Under the pieces are notes generated by a model. It saw only the letters and a program-made list of their open reading frames with translations, searched no databases and was not told the DNA's origin. A DNA stretch of 10,800 nt, from contig CBFDBT010000084.1 of the NCBI GenBank assembly GCA_965603115.1, positions 1 to 10,800 on the forward strand. The letters are read 5' to 3'. This document shows, piece after piece, positions 1 through 7,422 of the stretch (its first letter is position 1; each line of letters starts with the position of its first letter). This DNA comes from CBFDBT01 sp965603115 (GTDB lineage: Bacteria; Pseudomonadota; Alphaproteobacteria; Sphingomonadales; Kordiimonadaceae). The position numbers and the translations under genes are program-made.

Positions 1-1541
1 AAGGCGGTTGATCCTGCCCAGACACGCCCTTCAGCGATTTTGGCTACAACATCAAGCGGTAAGTTACGGCCTGTTGATACGAGGTCTAGAAATGCACGGT
101 AGCCCGCTTCTACGGATTGCTGCATGATGTCTTTACTATCTTTACCAAGTGCGCGTGCTGGGTTGATAACACCTGCAAATTTTGTTGTGCCCACACCATC
201 GGTGCTGATGCCAATTTCTGCTAGGGTCTTCTCAAAAGTTGGGAAAATACCAAAAATACCAATCGAGCCTGTAATGGTTGTAGGCGATGCGATGATTTCG
301 TCTGCCGTTGCCGATATCCAATATCCGCCTGAGGCCGCTACAGAGCCAAAACTGGCGACCACAGGAATGCCAGAGGTTTGGGCAGCGCTGAGCTCTTGTC
401 TTATCAGCTCAGAAGCAAAGGCAGAGCCGCCCGGGCTATCAACCCTGAGGACAATAGCCTTTGTGCGAGGATTTGACCGCGCGCGTAATATCTGGCGCAC
501 CAGTGTTTCAGCGGCTGAAACTTCCACATCGCCTTCGCCCATGATAATTTCGCCTTGGGCTGTGATAACAGCGATATGGTCTTTTGCCATTTGCGGCTTA
601 TTTGTTGCGGCTAGATAATCGCGGAAATAAATTTGTTTGAAGCTTTTACCTTGTCGGTTTAAGCCAAATACATCTATCAATTCACTGCGCCACTCAGATC
701 TTGTTTTTAATTCATCAATCAGGCCACTATTAACAGCCATTTGAGCAAAATCTCCTCCAGCGGCGCGGAGAAGTGTAGGGGTCGCATTAATATTGTCGGT
801 GATTTGCTTGGCTTTTAAACCGCGAGCGCCCGCCACGCTGCCTGTATAAGAAGACCAAAGGGCGTCCATATAGGCGTGGTTAGCTTCTTTGGCAGCTTCA
901 GACATATCTTTTCTAATAAAAGGCTCAACGGCTGATTTGAACGTGCCAACTCTAAAAATATTCACGTTGGCTTTGATTTTGTCGAGCAAGCCTTTGTAAT
1001 ACATGCCATAGCCGCCATAGCCGGTTAGTAATATATTACCGTGAGGGTTCATGAATATTTTATCGGACTGGGCCGCGATTAAATAGTCTCCCTGAGAATA
1101 GGCTGAAGACACCGAATAAACAGGCTTGTCGCTTTCCTTAAAGTCTTTCAATGCGTCAGCTATCGCGTGTAATTTACTTGGCCCCGCGCCTTGCATTTTA
1201 TCAGTAATAAGTACAATGCCTTTAATTCGGCTGTCCACTTTAGCGCGTTTAATCGCGGTTAAAATCGCATGGATAGATGTTTCTGGCGGTTGACGGGAAT
1301 AATCACTCATAAGGAGGGAAAGAGGGTCGGGAGCTTTGGTTTTTTCAACAATCCGCCCTTCCGGTGCCAAAACAAGTGCAGCACCGTCTTCCATGGTGGG
1401 CAGGGCGGCTTCGCGCGATGCCAGGCCATAGATTGCAGCCGCAATGAACAGTATAAAGAGGGCCGAGACCGTTATGATCGATTGACGGATAAATTCTATC
1501 GTCTCTAATATCCATTTAAAGATAGTTTTAATCGTGGTCAT
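1..1541 (-). CDS. sppA: Signal peptide peptidase SppA (protease IV), long form, C-terminus cut by window edge
   Basis: Inner-membrane serine protease that degrades cleaved signal peptides. The reading frame stays open from ATG 1541 to the window start, giving 513 complete codons. E. coli SppA is about 618 residues, so roughly 100 C-terminal residues are missing. A single hydrophobic anchor spans about residues 20-41, with the rest on the periplasmic side. The catalytic Lys/Ser dyad of the long-form family is visible: Lys202 in RVGTFKSAVEP and Ser404 in AASGGYW, close to E. coli Lys209 and Ser409. Both tandem S49 halves are present, and the visible end reads GRVWAGSTA, a typical family motif. 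AGGA lies seven bases before the start codon. The gene is divergent from the AIM24-family gene. Recognition is firm; the downstream partner, if any, is outside the window. Confidence 0.95.
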   Translation of the reverse strand, partial: MTTIKTIFKWILETIEFIRQSIITVSALFILFIAAAIYGLASREAALPTMEDGAALVLAPEGRIVEKTKAPDPLSLLMSDYSRQPPETSIHAILTAIKRAKVDSRIKGIVLITDKMQGAGPSKLHAIADALKDFKESDKPVYSVSSAYSQGDYLIAAQSDKIFMNPHGNILLTGYGGYGMYYKGLLDKIKANVNIFRVGTFKSAVEPFIRKDMSEAAKEANHAYMDALWSSYTGSVAGARGLKAKQITDNINATPTLLRAAGGDFAQMAVNSGLIDELKTRSEWRSELIDVFGLNRQGKSFKQIYFRDYLAATNKPQMAKDHIAVITAQGEIIMGEGDVEVSAAETLVRQILRARSNPRTKAIVLRVDSPGGSAFASELIRQELSAAQTSGIPVVASFGSVAASGGYWISATADEIIASPTTITGSIGIFGIFPTFEKTLAEIGISTDGVGTTKFAGVINPARALGKDSKDIMQQSVEAGYRAFLDLVSTGRNLPLDVVAKIAEGRVWAGSTA

Positions 1542-1593
1542 TTTTTAATCCTGTTATGCGGTTCACTTTTGGGTCTAGGCTCTAGTATTTGGT

Positions 1594-1618
1594 GAACTTG
1601 TTAAATATTTTCAAGTTC
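1594..1618. repeat. Inverted repeat GAACTTG-N11-CAAGTTC in divergent promoter region, candidate operator
   Basis: Perfect 7-base inverted repeat with arms at 1594-1600 and 1612-1618, separated by an AT-only 11-base spacer. The centre-to-centre distance is 18 bases, about two helical turns less a few bases, which suits a dimeric regulator. It lies over the -35 side of the candidate rightward promoter (1598-1627). On the other strand, TTGAAA (1614-1609) could be a -35 for sppA, with a poor AATACT at 1589-1584 and a long 19-base spacing. A second weaker pair, GTTCAC (1561-1566) and GTGAAC (1592-1597), overlaps it. The repeat is seen directly; an operator role is inference. It lacks a following T-run in either direction, so a terminator is unlikely. 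Confidence 0.4.
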
Positions 1619-1627
1619 TTATATAGT
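1598..1627 (+). promoter_or_regulatory. Candidate sigma-70-type promoter for the AIM24-family gene
   Basis: TTGTTA (1598-1603) and TATAGT (1622-1627) are separated by 18 bases and resemble TTGACA and TATAAT at four and five of six positions. Transcription would start near 1634, about 40 bases before ATG 1674. The -35 box overlaps the left arm of the inverted repeat at 1594-1618. In AT-rich DNA such matches occur by chance, so this is a moderate call. Confidence 0.35.
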
Positions 1628-1673
1628 ATTTTATACGTCATGAAAAGAATACAACATAAAATTGGAGGATAGT

Positions 1674-2528
1674 ATGACAAGCCATGTACCAAACACCTAT
1701 AGCCGCAGCCATCGCCGCAGTGCATCCACAGCTGATGATATCGATTATGAAATCAAAGGCTCGGAAATGCAATTTGTAGAGGTCGAACTGGACCCCGGTG
1801 AAAGCGCCGTCGCTGAAGCTGGTGCGATGATGTATAAGCATGCCGATATAGATATGGACACAGCCTTTGGAGACGGGTCGCATAAAAGCGCTAATAGCGG
1901 CATATTTGACAAGTTGGTTGGTGCTGGCAAGCGGCTTATAACAGGCGAAAGCCTCTTTACTACAGTTTTTACCCATCAGGGTCATGGCAAAGCCCGCGTG
2001 GCATTTGCATCACCTTATCCCGGTTCCATATTACCGATTAAACTTGATAGCGTCGAAGGCACACTCATTTGTCAAAAAGATGCTTTTCTTGCCGCCGCGC
2101 GCGGGGTTTCTATCGGCATACATTTTCAAAAACGTATAATGACCGGCCTTTTCGGCGGTGAGGGATTTATCATGCAAAAGCTTGAAGGTGATGGTTGGGC
2201 TTTCATTCATGCAGGTGGCACATTGGTTGAGCGAGAGTTGAAAGCGGGTGAAGAGTTGCATGTGGATACAGGCTGTTTGGCCGCAATGACGTCTACTGTT
2301 GATTTTGATCTCGTGCGTGCGGGTTCGGTAAAATCTATGATATTTGGTGGCGAGGGTGTATTTTTTGCGACGATTAAGGGCCCCGGTAAGGTCTGGCTGC
2401 AAAGTTTGCCTTTCTCACGCCTTGCAGGACGTATATGGGCGAATGCTCCGCGTGCTGGTGCTGGTAAAAAGGGTGAAGGCTCTGTACTAGGCGGCATTGG
2501 AAACTTGATAGACGGCGATAACTTTTAA
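1674..2528 (+). CDS. AIM24 / TIGR00266 family protein (DUF124)
   Basis: A 284-residue protein of the TIGR00266/AIM24 family. These are beta-rich proteins of unclear biochemical function; the yeast member AIM24 is mitochondrial and linked to inner-membrane organisation. The family core begins near residue 32 (MQFVEVELDPGES) and includes the AEAGAMMY stretch (47-54), many Gly-rich beta turns, FGGEGF at 160-165 and FGGEGVFF at 224-231, and a WLQSLPFSRLAGR stretch at 241-253. Residues 1-25 are polar, Ser/Arg-rich and probably disordered. No signal peptide or membrane segment is seen. The frame opens further upstream at TTG 1662, but GGAGG at 1664-1668 sits five bases before ATG 1674, so ATG is the start. 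The sialidase-like gene follows after 15 bases, suggesting co-transcription. Family assignment is firm, function unknown. Confidence 0.88.
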   Translation: MTSHVPNTYSRSHRRSASTADDIDYEIKGSEMQFVEVELDPGESAVAEAGAMMYKHADIDMDTAFGDGSHKSANSGIFDKLVGAGKRLITGESLFTTVFTHQGHGKARVAFASPYPGSILPIKLDSVEGTLICQKDAFLAAARGVSIGIHFQKRIMTGLFGGEGFIMQKLEGDGWAFIHAGGTLVERELKAGEELHVDTGCLAAMTSTVDFDLVRAGSVKSMIFGGEGVFFATIKGPGKVWLQSLPFSRLAGRIWANAPRAGAGKKGEGSVLGGIGNLIDGDNF

Positions 2529-2543
2529 GGCTAACGTCTTTTC

Positions 2544-3680
2544 ATGAAAAAAATTCGTGATTTTACCGTTTATAAAGACCCAGAATATTTCTCGGCCTTT
2601 CCTAGTGTAGCCTTGCTTGCCAGTGGGGAGTTATTAATTGCTTTTCGACGGGCTAGCGATGATCGTTGGCTTATCAGCGAAGGCGATACGCCAACGGATG
2701 TTGATGCCGTTTCTGTCGATCATGTGCATTGGCGCTCTCATATTGCTGCTGTGCGCCTGTCGGCTGATTTATCAACACTATCAGAGCCGGAGACTTTGCC
2801 CATGGACCCGCAGGCGGCGGACCAAGACGGTAATCTGATTATGCTCAAGAGTGGACGTCTACTGCAATACGGATTTTTGTGGCGCCCCGTTCCTAATTCT
2901 GTGGCTGAGACCTTAAAAGGTCAGGCGAATGTTTGGTTTCACAAGGCGCATAGTGGCATTGGTACATTCATGGGCTGGGGCTCTTATGTTCGTTATAGTG
3001 ATGATGAAGGCCGCACATGGTCTAAAAGAACTATGCTACCCGTAGCGGACGAAATGCTAAAAGCAGAGTGGCAAAAGCGGGGCTTTCATGGAGGTGCTGC
3101 GCGTGGTCGCGCTCAAGAACTCGCTGATGGACGCATAGCTTTATTTTCATACGGTGGTCAACTTGAAGGTGGCAGCACGCAAGTTGCAACGCTTTATACC
3201 AGTCAAGACCAAGGCGAAAGTTGGTCAACAGATGGAACATTCCACACGCTTGAAACAGGGGTGTTGCAAGAACCTTCGCTGGCGCTTTGGCCGGAGGATA
3301 CTTTAACTGTTTTTTATCGCACTGCTGGGCTCGACGATCATTTGGTAACCGTCGCCGGCAGCGGTGACGCTAATGCGTGGAAGGCACCGCAAAAGCAAAC
3401 CATCATTGGTCATCCTTATGATCCGCTAGTGCTGTCGGATGGGCGGCTATTTTTGGTTTACGGTTACCGTCATAAACCTTTTGGCGTGCGCGCTCGTCTT
3501 GTTGAAAAAGGGCAATCACTAGAAGACGCTGAAGAATTTATAATTCGTGATGATGCTATTGGCGGCGATGTCGGATATCCGTGGGCGGTCGAGCTGCCTG
3601 ATGGAAATATTTTAGTGGTTTATTATTTTAATTATAATGATGGAATTCGAGGAATAGAAGCCTCAATTATTGAAGTATAG
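2544..3680 (+). CDS. Sialidase-like six-bladed beta-propeller protein (BNR/Asp-box), cytoplasmic
   Basis: A 378-residue protein of the sialidase superfamily (BNR_2-type). Two clear Asp boxes (S-x-D-x-G-x-S/T-W) are visible: SDDEGRTW at 152-159 and SQDQGESW at 220-227. Repeated blade strands end in motifs such as LASGELLIAFRR (25-36), LADGRIALFSYGG (193-205) and LPDGNILVVYYF (351-362). Arg35 or Arg36 is a candidate for the first carboxylate-binding arginine of sialidases, but I cannot place the full Arg triad or the Tyr/Glu nucleophile pair, so catalytic activity on sialic acid is not shown. There is no signal peptide, so the protein should be cytoplasmic, unusual for a glycan-degrading sialidase. 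It starts 15 bases after the AIM24 gene; the ribosome site is weak (AAGG at 2527-2530, 13 bases away), which fits translation coupled to the upstream gene. Confidence 0.82.
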   Translation: MKKIRDFTVYKDPEYFSAFPSVALLASGELLIAFRRASDDRWLISEGDTPTDVDAVSVDHVHWRSHIAAVRLSADLSTLSEPETLPMDPQAADQDGNLIMLKSGRLLQYGFLWRPVPNSVAETLKGQANVWFHKAHSGIGTFMGWGSYVRYSDDEGRTWSKRTMLPVADEMLKAEWQKRGFHGGAARGRAQELADGRIALFSYGGQLEGGSTQVATLYTSQDQGESWSTDGTFHTLETGVLQEPSLALWPEDTLTVFYRTAGLDDHLVTVAGSGDANAWKAPQKQTIIGHPYDPLVLSDGRLFLVYGYRHKPFGVRARLVEKGQSLEDAEEFIIRDDAIGGDVGYPWAVELPDGNILVVYYFNYNDGIRGIEASIIEV

Positions 3681-3815
3681 ATCATAGTTAATTTCTAGAT
3701 GCTATTTAATATAAAATCTTTTAGAAATAATTATTTAAACAAATATACGAAAATAAATAAAACTTGAATATTAATTACTTAAAATATACTCTCATTTAGA
3801 TAGATGGGAGTTTAT
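3681..3815 (+). promoter_or_regulatory. Very AT-rich leader before the histidine kinase gene
   Basis: This 135-base gap is strikingly AT-rich, far more so than the genes on either side. No GC-rich terminator hairpin follows the sialidase-like gene. A possible promoter is TTGAAT (3764-3769) and TATACT (3785-3790), but the 15-base spacing is short. If used, transcription would begin near 3797, giving a leader of about 20 bases with GGGAG at 3806-3810. The composition is seen directly; promoter use is inference. Confidence 0.3.
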
Positions 3816-5369
3816 ATGGCGCGAATATTAGAGCTATTCAAAGAGGAAGACTATTATCACTTATTAATAGATAATTTTCCCGGTGCGGTCATAGTTATTG
3901 ATGCTAAAGGTTTAATTGAAGTGATTAACCCTAATGCTGAGCAGATGTTCGGCTATGAGGCAAATGAGCTTGTGAACAGTTCAATAAATACTTTAGTGCC
4001 CATGGATTTTCGCGACAAGCATCAATCTTATCTGGATAATCCTAGTCAAAAAATTAGTAAAGTTCTTGGTATGACCCGTGAAATTTTGGGTCTAAAGAAG
4101 AATGGGGAAAAGTTTCCCATTAAGATTGAGATTTCAGATGTTACGATTGGCGGCGAAAAAAAATTCATTGGTATAGTTTTTGATATCTTAAAATGGCAAG
4201 AATTAAATAGCTATGCACCAACTTCTCAATATGCACTTTCTGAGGTTTCTCGCCAACTAAAGGAGAGCGAAGCCAAATATAGAACATTGTTTGACAAGTC
4301 TGATGACCCTATGTGGCTAATAATTGATGATCAATTTGAGCTTTGCAACGAATCTTCGGTTAAAGTACTTGGCTATGCTAACCAAGCAGAGTTACAACAC
4401 ACACATCCATCAGAACTATCCCCAGAATTTCAAGCTGATGGTCAGTCCTCTTTCGAAAAAGCCAATGCTATGATGGCTCTGGCTATCAAGCAAGGATATC
4501 ACCGGTTTGAATGGCTCCATAAACGCAAAAATGGAGAAATTTTCCCTGTTGAAGTATCCTTATCGCGGGTAGAAACAGGTAATAAAGAAAGTCTTTTTTG
4601 TGTATGGCGTGACATTAGTGAGCGCAAGAGGATAGAAAAAAAGATGCAAAAAGCGCGTGATGAAGCGCAAATGGCCAGCAAAGCAAAATCTGACTTTTTA
4701 GCTTTAATGAGCCATGAACTTCGTACACCGTTAAATGCTATTCTAGGATATACAGAACTGCTCTCCTTAAAAGTTGCAGGTCCAATGAATAAAAAGCAGG
4801 ATAATATTCTCAAGGATATTCATATTGGTGCTGACATATTGTTCAAACTGGTTACCGACCTACTACAAATGACCGATATTGAACGAGGTACGCTCGATGT
4901 TGTTCTTGAAAGTCGTAAAGTAAGTTATATTCTTGAACATGCTGTGCCCTTGGTTGCTCCTTTGGCTAAGGAAAAAGAAGTGACTGTCCATGTTCATCAA
5001 AATTGTGATCTTGATGTTAGTATATTGGTTGATGAAGTTAGAGTTGAGCAGATATTGATGAATTTACTCTCCAATGCCATTAAATATAACGATAATGGCG
5101 GTAATGTCTGGTTATCGGCTCAAAAGACTTCGCCTGATAGCGTTAGATTCTTAGTTAAGGATGATGGTGCGGGTATTGATCCAAAGTATAAGGACTCTGT
5201 TTTTGGCCTTTTTACTCGAGCAGGCAAAGAAACCTCCGGAATTGAAGGCACTGGTATTGGCTTAAACATAGTCAAGTCTCTGGTTGATGCTATGCATGGC
5301 GAGTGTGGCTATGAAGACAACGAAGAGCAGGGGGTTACTTTCTGGGTTGATCTACCAGTGGCCTCTTAA
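3816..5369 (+). CDS. Soluble hybrid-less PAS-PAS sensor histidine kinase
   Basis: A 517-residue cytoplasmic sensor kinase. Two PAS domains occupy about residues 12-125 and 150-268, the second ending in a typical VWRDISERKRIE exit. A short helical linker leads into HisKA at about 290-360, with the H-box SHELRTPLNA and phospho-acceptor His300. The ATPase domain (about 400-515) shows the N-box around LLSNAIKY with Asn420, the G1 box DDGAGI at 449-454 and the G2 box GTGIGL at 478-483, so it should be active. HisKA wording such as AGPMNKKQ...DIHIGADIL resembles the PleC/DivJ-like kinases common in alphaproteobacteria. No membrane segment, receiver domain or neighbouring response regulator is present, so it is an orphan kinase. 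ATG 3804 is also in frame but overlaps the GGGAG at 3806-3810, which sits five bases before ATG 3816; I chose 3816. By eye its GC content is lower than its neighbours'. The sensed signal is unknown. Confidence 0.93.
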   Translation: MARILELFKEEDYYHLLIDNFPGAVIVIDAKGLIEVINPNAEQMFGYEANELVNSSINTLVPMDFRDKHQSYLDNPSQKISKVLGMTREILGLKKNGEKFPIKIEISDVTIGGEKKFIGIVFDILKWQELNSYAPTSQYALSEVSRQLKESEAKYRTLFDKSDDPMWLIIDDQFELCNESSVKVLGYANQAELQHTHPSELSPEFQADGQSSFEKANAMMALAIKQGYHRFEWLHKRKNGEIFPVEVSLSRVETGNKESLFCVWRDISERKRIEKKMQKARDEAQMASKAKSDFLALMSHELRTPLNAILGYTELLSLKVAGPMNKKQDNILKDIHIGADILFKLVTDLLQMTDIERGTLDVVLESRKVSYILEHAVPLVAPLAKEKEVTVHVHQNCDLDVSILVDEVRVEQILMNLLSNAIKYNDNGGNVWLSAQKTSPDSVRFLVKDDGAGIDPKYKDSVFGLFTRAGKETSGIEGTGIGLNIVKSLVDAMHGECGYEDNEEQGVTFWVDLPVAS

Positions 5370-5509
5370 ATTCATTATATTGTCAGCGCGCTTTCAAGCT
5401 GTTACTTCTGTCTGGTATTATCGTTACAGGTAAATTCTCTGACTGTATTGTAAGATTATATTTTAATAGGCTTTGAAGCCTCTTAGGCCTCGATTGAATA
5501 GGGCAGCAA

Positions 5510-5932
5510 ATGAATAATGACACACAAGCCGAACCACTAGCTGGTTATAAATATATTCCGTTTAATGATAATTTTGAGGATTTGCTTGGGCCTTTTCTTG
5601 TTAAACAAGAGGAGAGTGGCGAGGTATCTTGTGCAATTCAGACAGATGAGCGGCATTCCAACAGTATGGGGATATTGCACGGCGGTTTTTTGATGACTTT
5701 TGCTGATTATGCACTTTTTGCTTTTTCAGACTGTAGTGTAGAGCAGCCTTGTGTAACGATTGGATTTAATTCTGAGTTTGTTGCAGCTGGAACCGCCGGA
5801 GATGTAGTTATCGCTCGTGGTGAGTGTGTTCGAAAAACAAAGAGTATGATCTTTGTACGCGGCACCCTTACAGCAGGAGGGGATATTGTCATGACCTTTA
5901 GTGGCGTTTTAAAGCGACTAAAGCCTCAATAA
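5510..5932 (+). CDS. PaaI-family hotdog-fold acyl-CoA thioesterase
   Basis: A 140-residue single hotdog-domain protein of the PaaI/YbgC-like thioesterase superfamily, which hydrolyses acyl-CoA or aryl-CoA thioesters in the cytoplasm. The diagnostic HGG motif is at residues 57-59 (GILHGGFLMTFAD), at the start of the long hotdog helix, and Asp66 sits where PaaI enzymes carry their catalytic acid. The last strands (IFVRGTLTAGGDIVMTFSGVLK) are typical of the fold, and the length matches the family. AGGG at 5500-5503 lies six bases before the ATG. The 140-base gap upstream has no clear terminator for the kinase. The gene is convergent with the reductase, with 21 bases between stop codons and no room for a strong terminator, so the transcripts may overlap. 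The substrate cannot be read from sequence; fatty acyl-CoA is a guess based on the nearby alkB. Confidence 0.88.
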   Translation: MNNDTQAEPLAGYKYIPFNDNFEDLLGPFLVKQEESGEVSCAIQTDERHSNSMGILHGGFLMTFADYALFAFSDCSVEQPCVTIGFNSEFVAAGTAGDVVIARGECVRKTKSMIFVRGTLTAGGDIVMTFSGVLKRLKPQ

Positions 5933-5953
5933 GCTGTCAAGTTTATCCGTGGA

Positions 5954-7264
5954 TTAATCCTCTGGATGAGCGACGTGAACCATGTCTTCAATTTCAGAAA
6001 ACTTGTTTCTAGGGCCACCGTTTTTAGCCGCGGCTTCTTCGGCGGCTTCAATAACTTTCCAGTCCCGAAATGTTATGATCTCAAGGTTGCGCTCTTCTAT
6101 GATTTGGTTGAGGCCTTTTCTACCTAAACGCCCAGATGGTTTGATGTCTTGTAAAATGCGTTTAGCAACGCCAACACCGTCTGGTTTGTTGGTGCCTATG
6201 GTTCCTGTTGGTCCGCGTTTGGCCCAGCCAACACAGTAAAGATTGTCACGTATATAGCCTGTATCATTATCAAAACATCCCTTTGACTTGTTGTAGGGAA
6301 CATCTTTGATAGGGCTTGTTTTATAGCCTATGCAAGGAATGACAAGTCCAGCATCAAGAGTTTCTGTTTTTCCGGTACCAAAACATTTTCCATCAATAAC
6401 TTCGGTGTGCTCAAGGCGGATACTGTTAACTTGTTCATCACCCAAAATGGACATGGGACGCCTGTAAAATTTTAGATGCAGACGGATTGGTTTATCTGTG
6501 GGCTTGTTTTGGGACATAGCCCTAAGGGCGGTCAGGTTTTTCTTCTTCCCGCCACTTAAATCTTCCGGCAAATCATCATCGCTCGGGAGCTGCTCAGCAT
6601 CTACTAAGGCGACGCAGCGCTCTAGAGTGTTTAATTCCCCCAGCTCTTTTGGCGTGAAAGCGCCTTCAAGCGGACCTCGTCGGCCTAGGATATAAATATC
6701 TTTTATAGCACTTTCTTCTAGTATCTTTGATGCATGCTCAGCAATATCGGTATGGCTCATTTCTTTAGGTGTTTTCGCCAAAATACGAGCTACATCGATG
6801 GCAACATTGCCGTTGCCGATAACAGCAACTGCTGGAATATCAAGCGCAGGATCAAGGTGTGCAAAGTCTGGGTGACTGTTGTACCATCCGACAAAACTTG
6901 CGCTGCCTATGACGCCCTCAAGGTCTTGGCCCTCAATGCCGAGTGTGCGATCTTTAGCGGCGCCTGTAGCCAATATGACAGCGTCGTATAGATCTATTAA
7001 CTCAGAGAGGGTTATGTCACTGCCTAGGGCAAGATTTCCAACAAAATGAACGTTATCTTGCAAGTTGGTTGCTTCGTAGCGCCGGATGACATTTTTAATG
7101 CTTTGGTGGTCGGGGGCGACGCCAGCGCGGATTAGGCCATAAGGTGTTGGTAGGCGGTCAATAATGTCAACGCAAACATCATCACGACCCTTTGTCAGGG
7201 CTTCTGCGGTATAATATCCTGCTGGCCCTGCGCCAACAATTGCAACACAAAGATTAGCACTCAT
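5954..7264 (-). CDS. NADPH:ferredoxin oxidoreductase, adrenodoxin-reductase / mycobacterial FprA type
   Basis: A 436-residue FAD flavoprotein that passes electrons from NADPH to a ferredoxin-type iron-sulfur protein. FAD-binding GAGPAG is at residues 11-16, followed by the family signature PYGLIRAGVAPDH at 41-53 and an ATG motif at 99-101. The NADP-binding GNGNVAIDVAR is at 150-160, and Arg195/Arg196 in YILGRRGP fit recognition of the 2'-phosphate. The C-terminal FAD site GWAKRGPTGTIGTNKPDG is at 346-363. Length and motif order match mitochondrial adrenodoxin reductase and FprA of mycobacteria; this is not the plant-type FNR also called fprA in pseudomonads, so I give no symbol. The frame could open at ATG 7279, but GGGGAG (7277-7272) sits seven bases before ATG 7264, so the shorter start is preferred. 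It is divergent from alkB across 158 bases, suggesting a role supplying electrons to AlkB. No ferredoxin gene lies in the window. Confidence 0.93.
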   Translation of the reverse strand: MSANLCVAIVGAGPAGYYTAEALTKGRDDVCVDIIDRLPTPYGLIRAGVAPDHQSIKNVIRRYEATNLQDNVHFVGNLALGSDITLSELIDLYDAVILATGAAKDRTLGIEGQDLEGVIGSASFVGWYNSHPDFAHLDPALDIPAVAVIGNGNVAIDVARILAKTPKEMSHTDIAEHASKILEESAIKDIYILGRRGPLEGAFTPKELGELNTLERCVALVDAEQLPSDDDLPEDLSGGKKKNLTALRAMSQNKPTDKPIRLHLKFYRRPMSILGDEQVNSIRLEHTEVIDGKCFGTGKTETLDAGLVIPCIGYKTSPIKDVPYNKSKGCFDNDTGYIRDNLYCVGWAKRGPTGTIGTNKPDGVGVAKRILQDIKPSGRLGRKGLNQIIEERNLEIITFRDWKVIEAAEEAAAKNGGPRNKFSEIEDMVHVAHPED

Positions 7265-7422
7265 AAATAAGCTCCCCATATCAGCTAAGTTAACTGTTGC
7301 ACGGAATTTTCTGGATGAAAAGAGATAAGCAAAAATAAACTATTTTAGTGTTAAATATTTTACCTCTACTTTTGAATATTCTTAGTGTATAGTTGCGGCG
7401 GAATGCTTATTGGGGAAATAAT
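7265..7422. promoter_or_regulatory. Divergent control region between the reductase and alkB
   Basis: This 158-base AT-rich gap must hold the start signals of both genes. A possible alkB -10 box is TATAGT at 7388-7393, about 30 bases before ATG 7423, but no good -35 lies 16-18 bases upstream, so the promoter may need an activator. The 12-mer GTTAAATATTTT at 7350-7361 also occurs at 1600-1611, in both cases ending about 62 bases before a start codon. Ribosome sites are GGGGA at 7412-7416 for alkB and GGGGAG at 7277-7272 for the reductase. No clear operator palindrome was found. Promoter positions are inference. Confidence 0.4.

Noticed and set aside
124..618. Plus-strand open frame of 164 codons inside sppA
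   Set aside because: It lies antisense to well-conserved SppA sequence including the catalytic Ser region, and its translation shows no family motif.
3691..3727. Possible stem ATTTCTA / TAGAAAT after the sialidase-like gene as a terminator
   Set aside because: The stem is AT-only with a loop of over twenty bases; it is too weak for an intrinsic terminator.
5468..5488. Two mutually exclusive short hairpins (AGGCT/AGCCT and GCCT/AGGC) just before the thioesterase ribosome site
   Set aside because: Stems are only four to five bases, with no T-run and no conserved leader features, so neither an attenuator nor a terminator can be supported.
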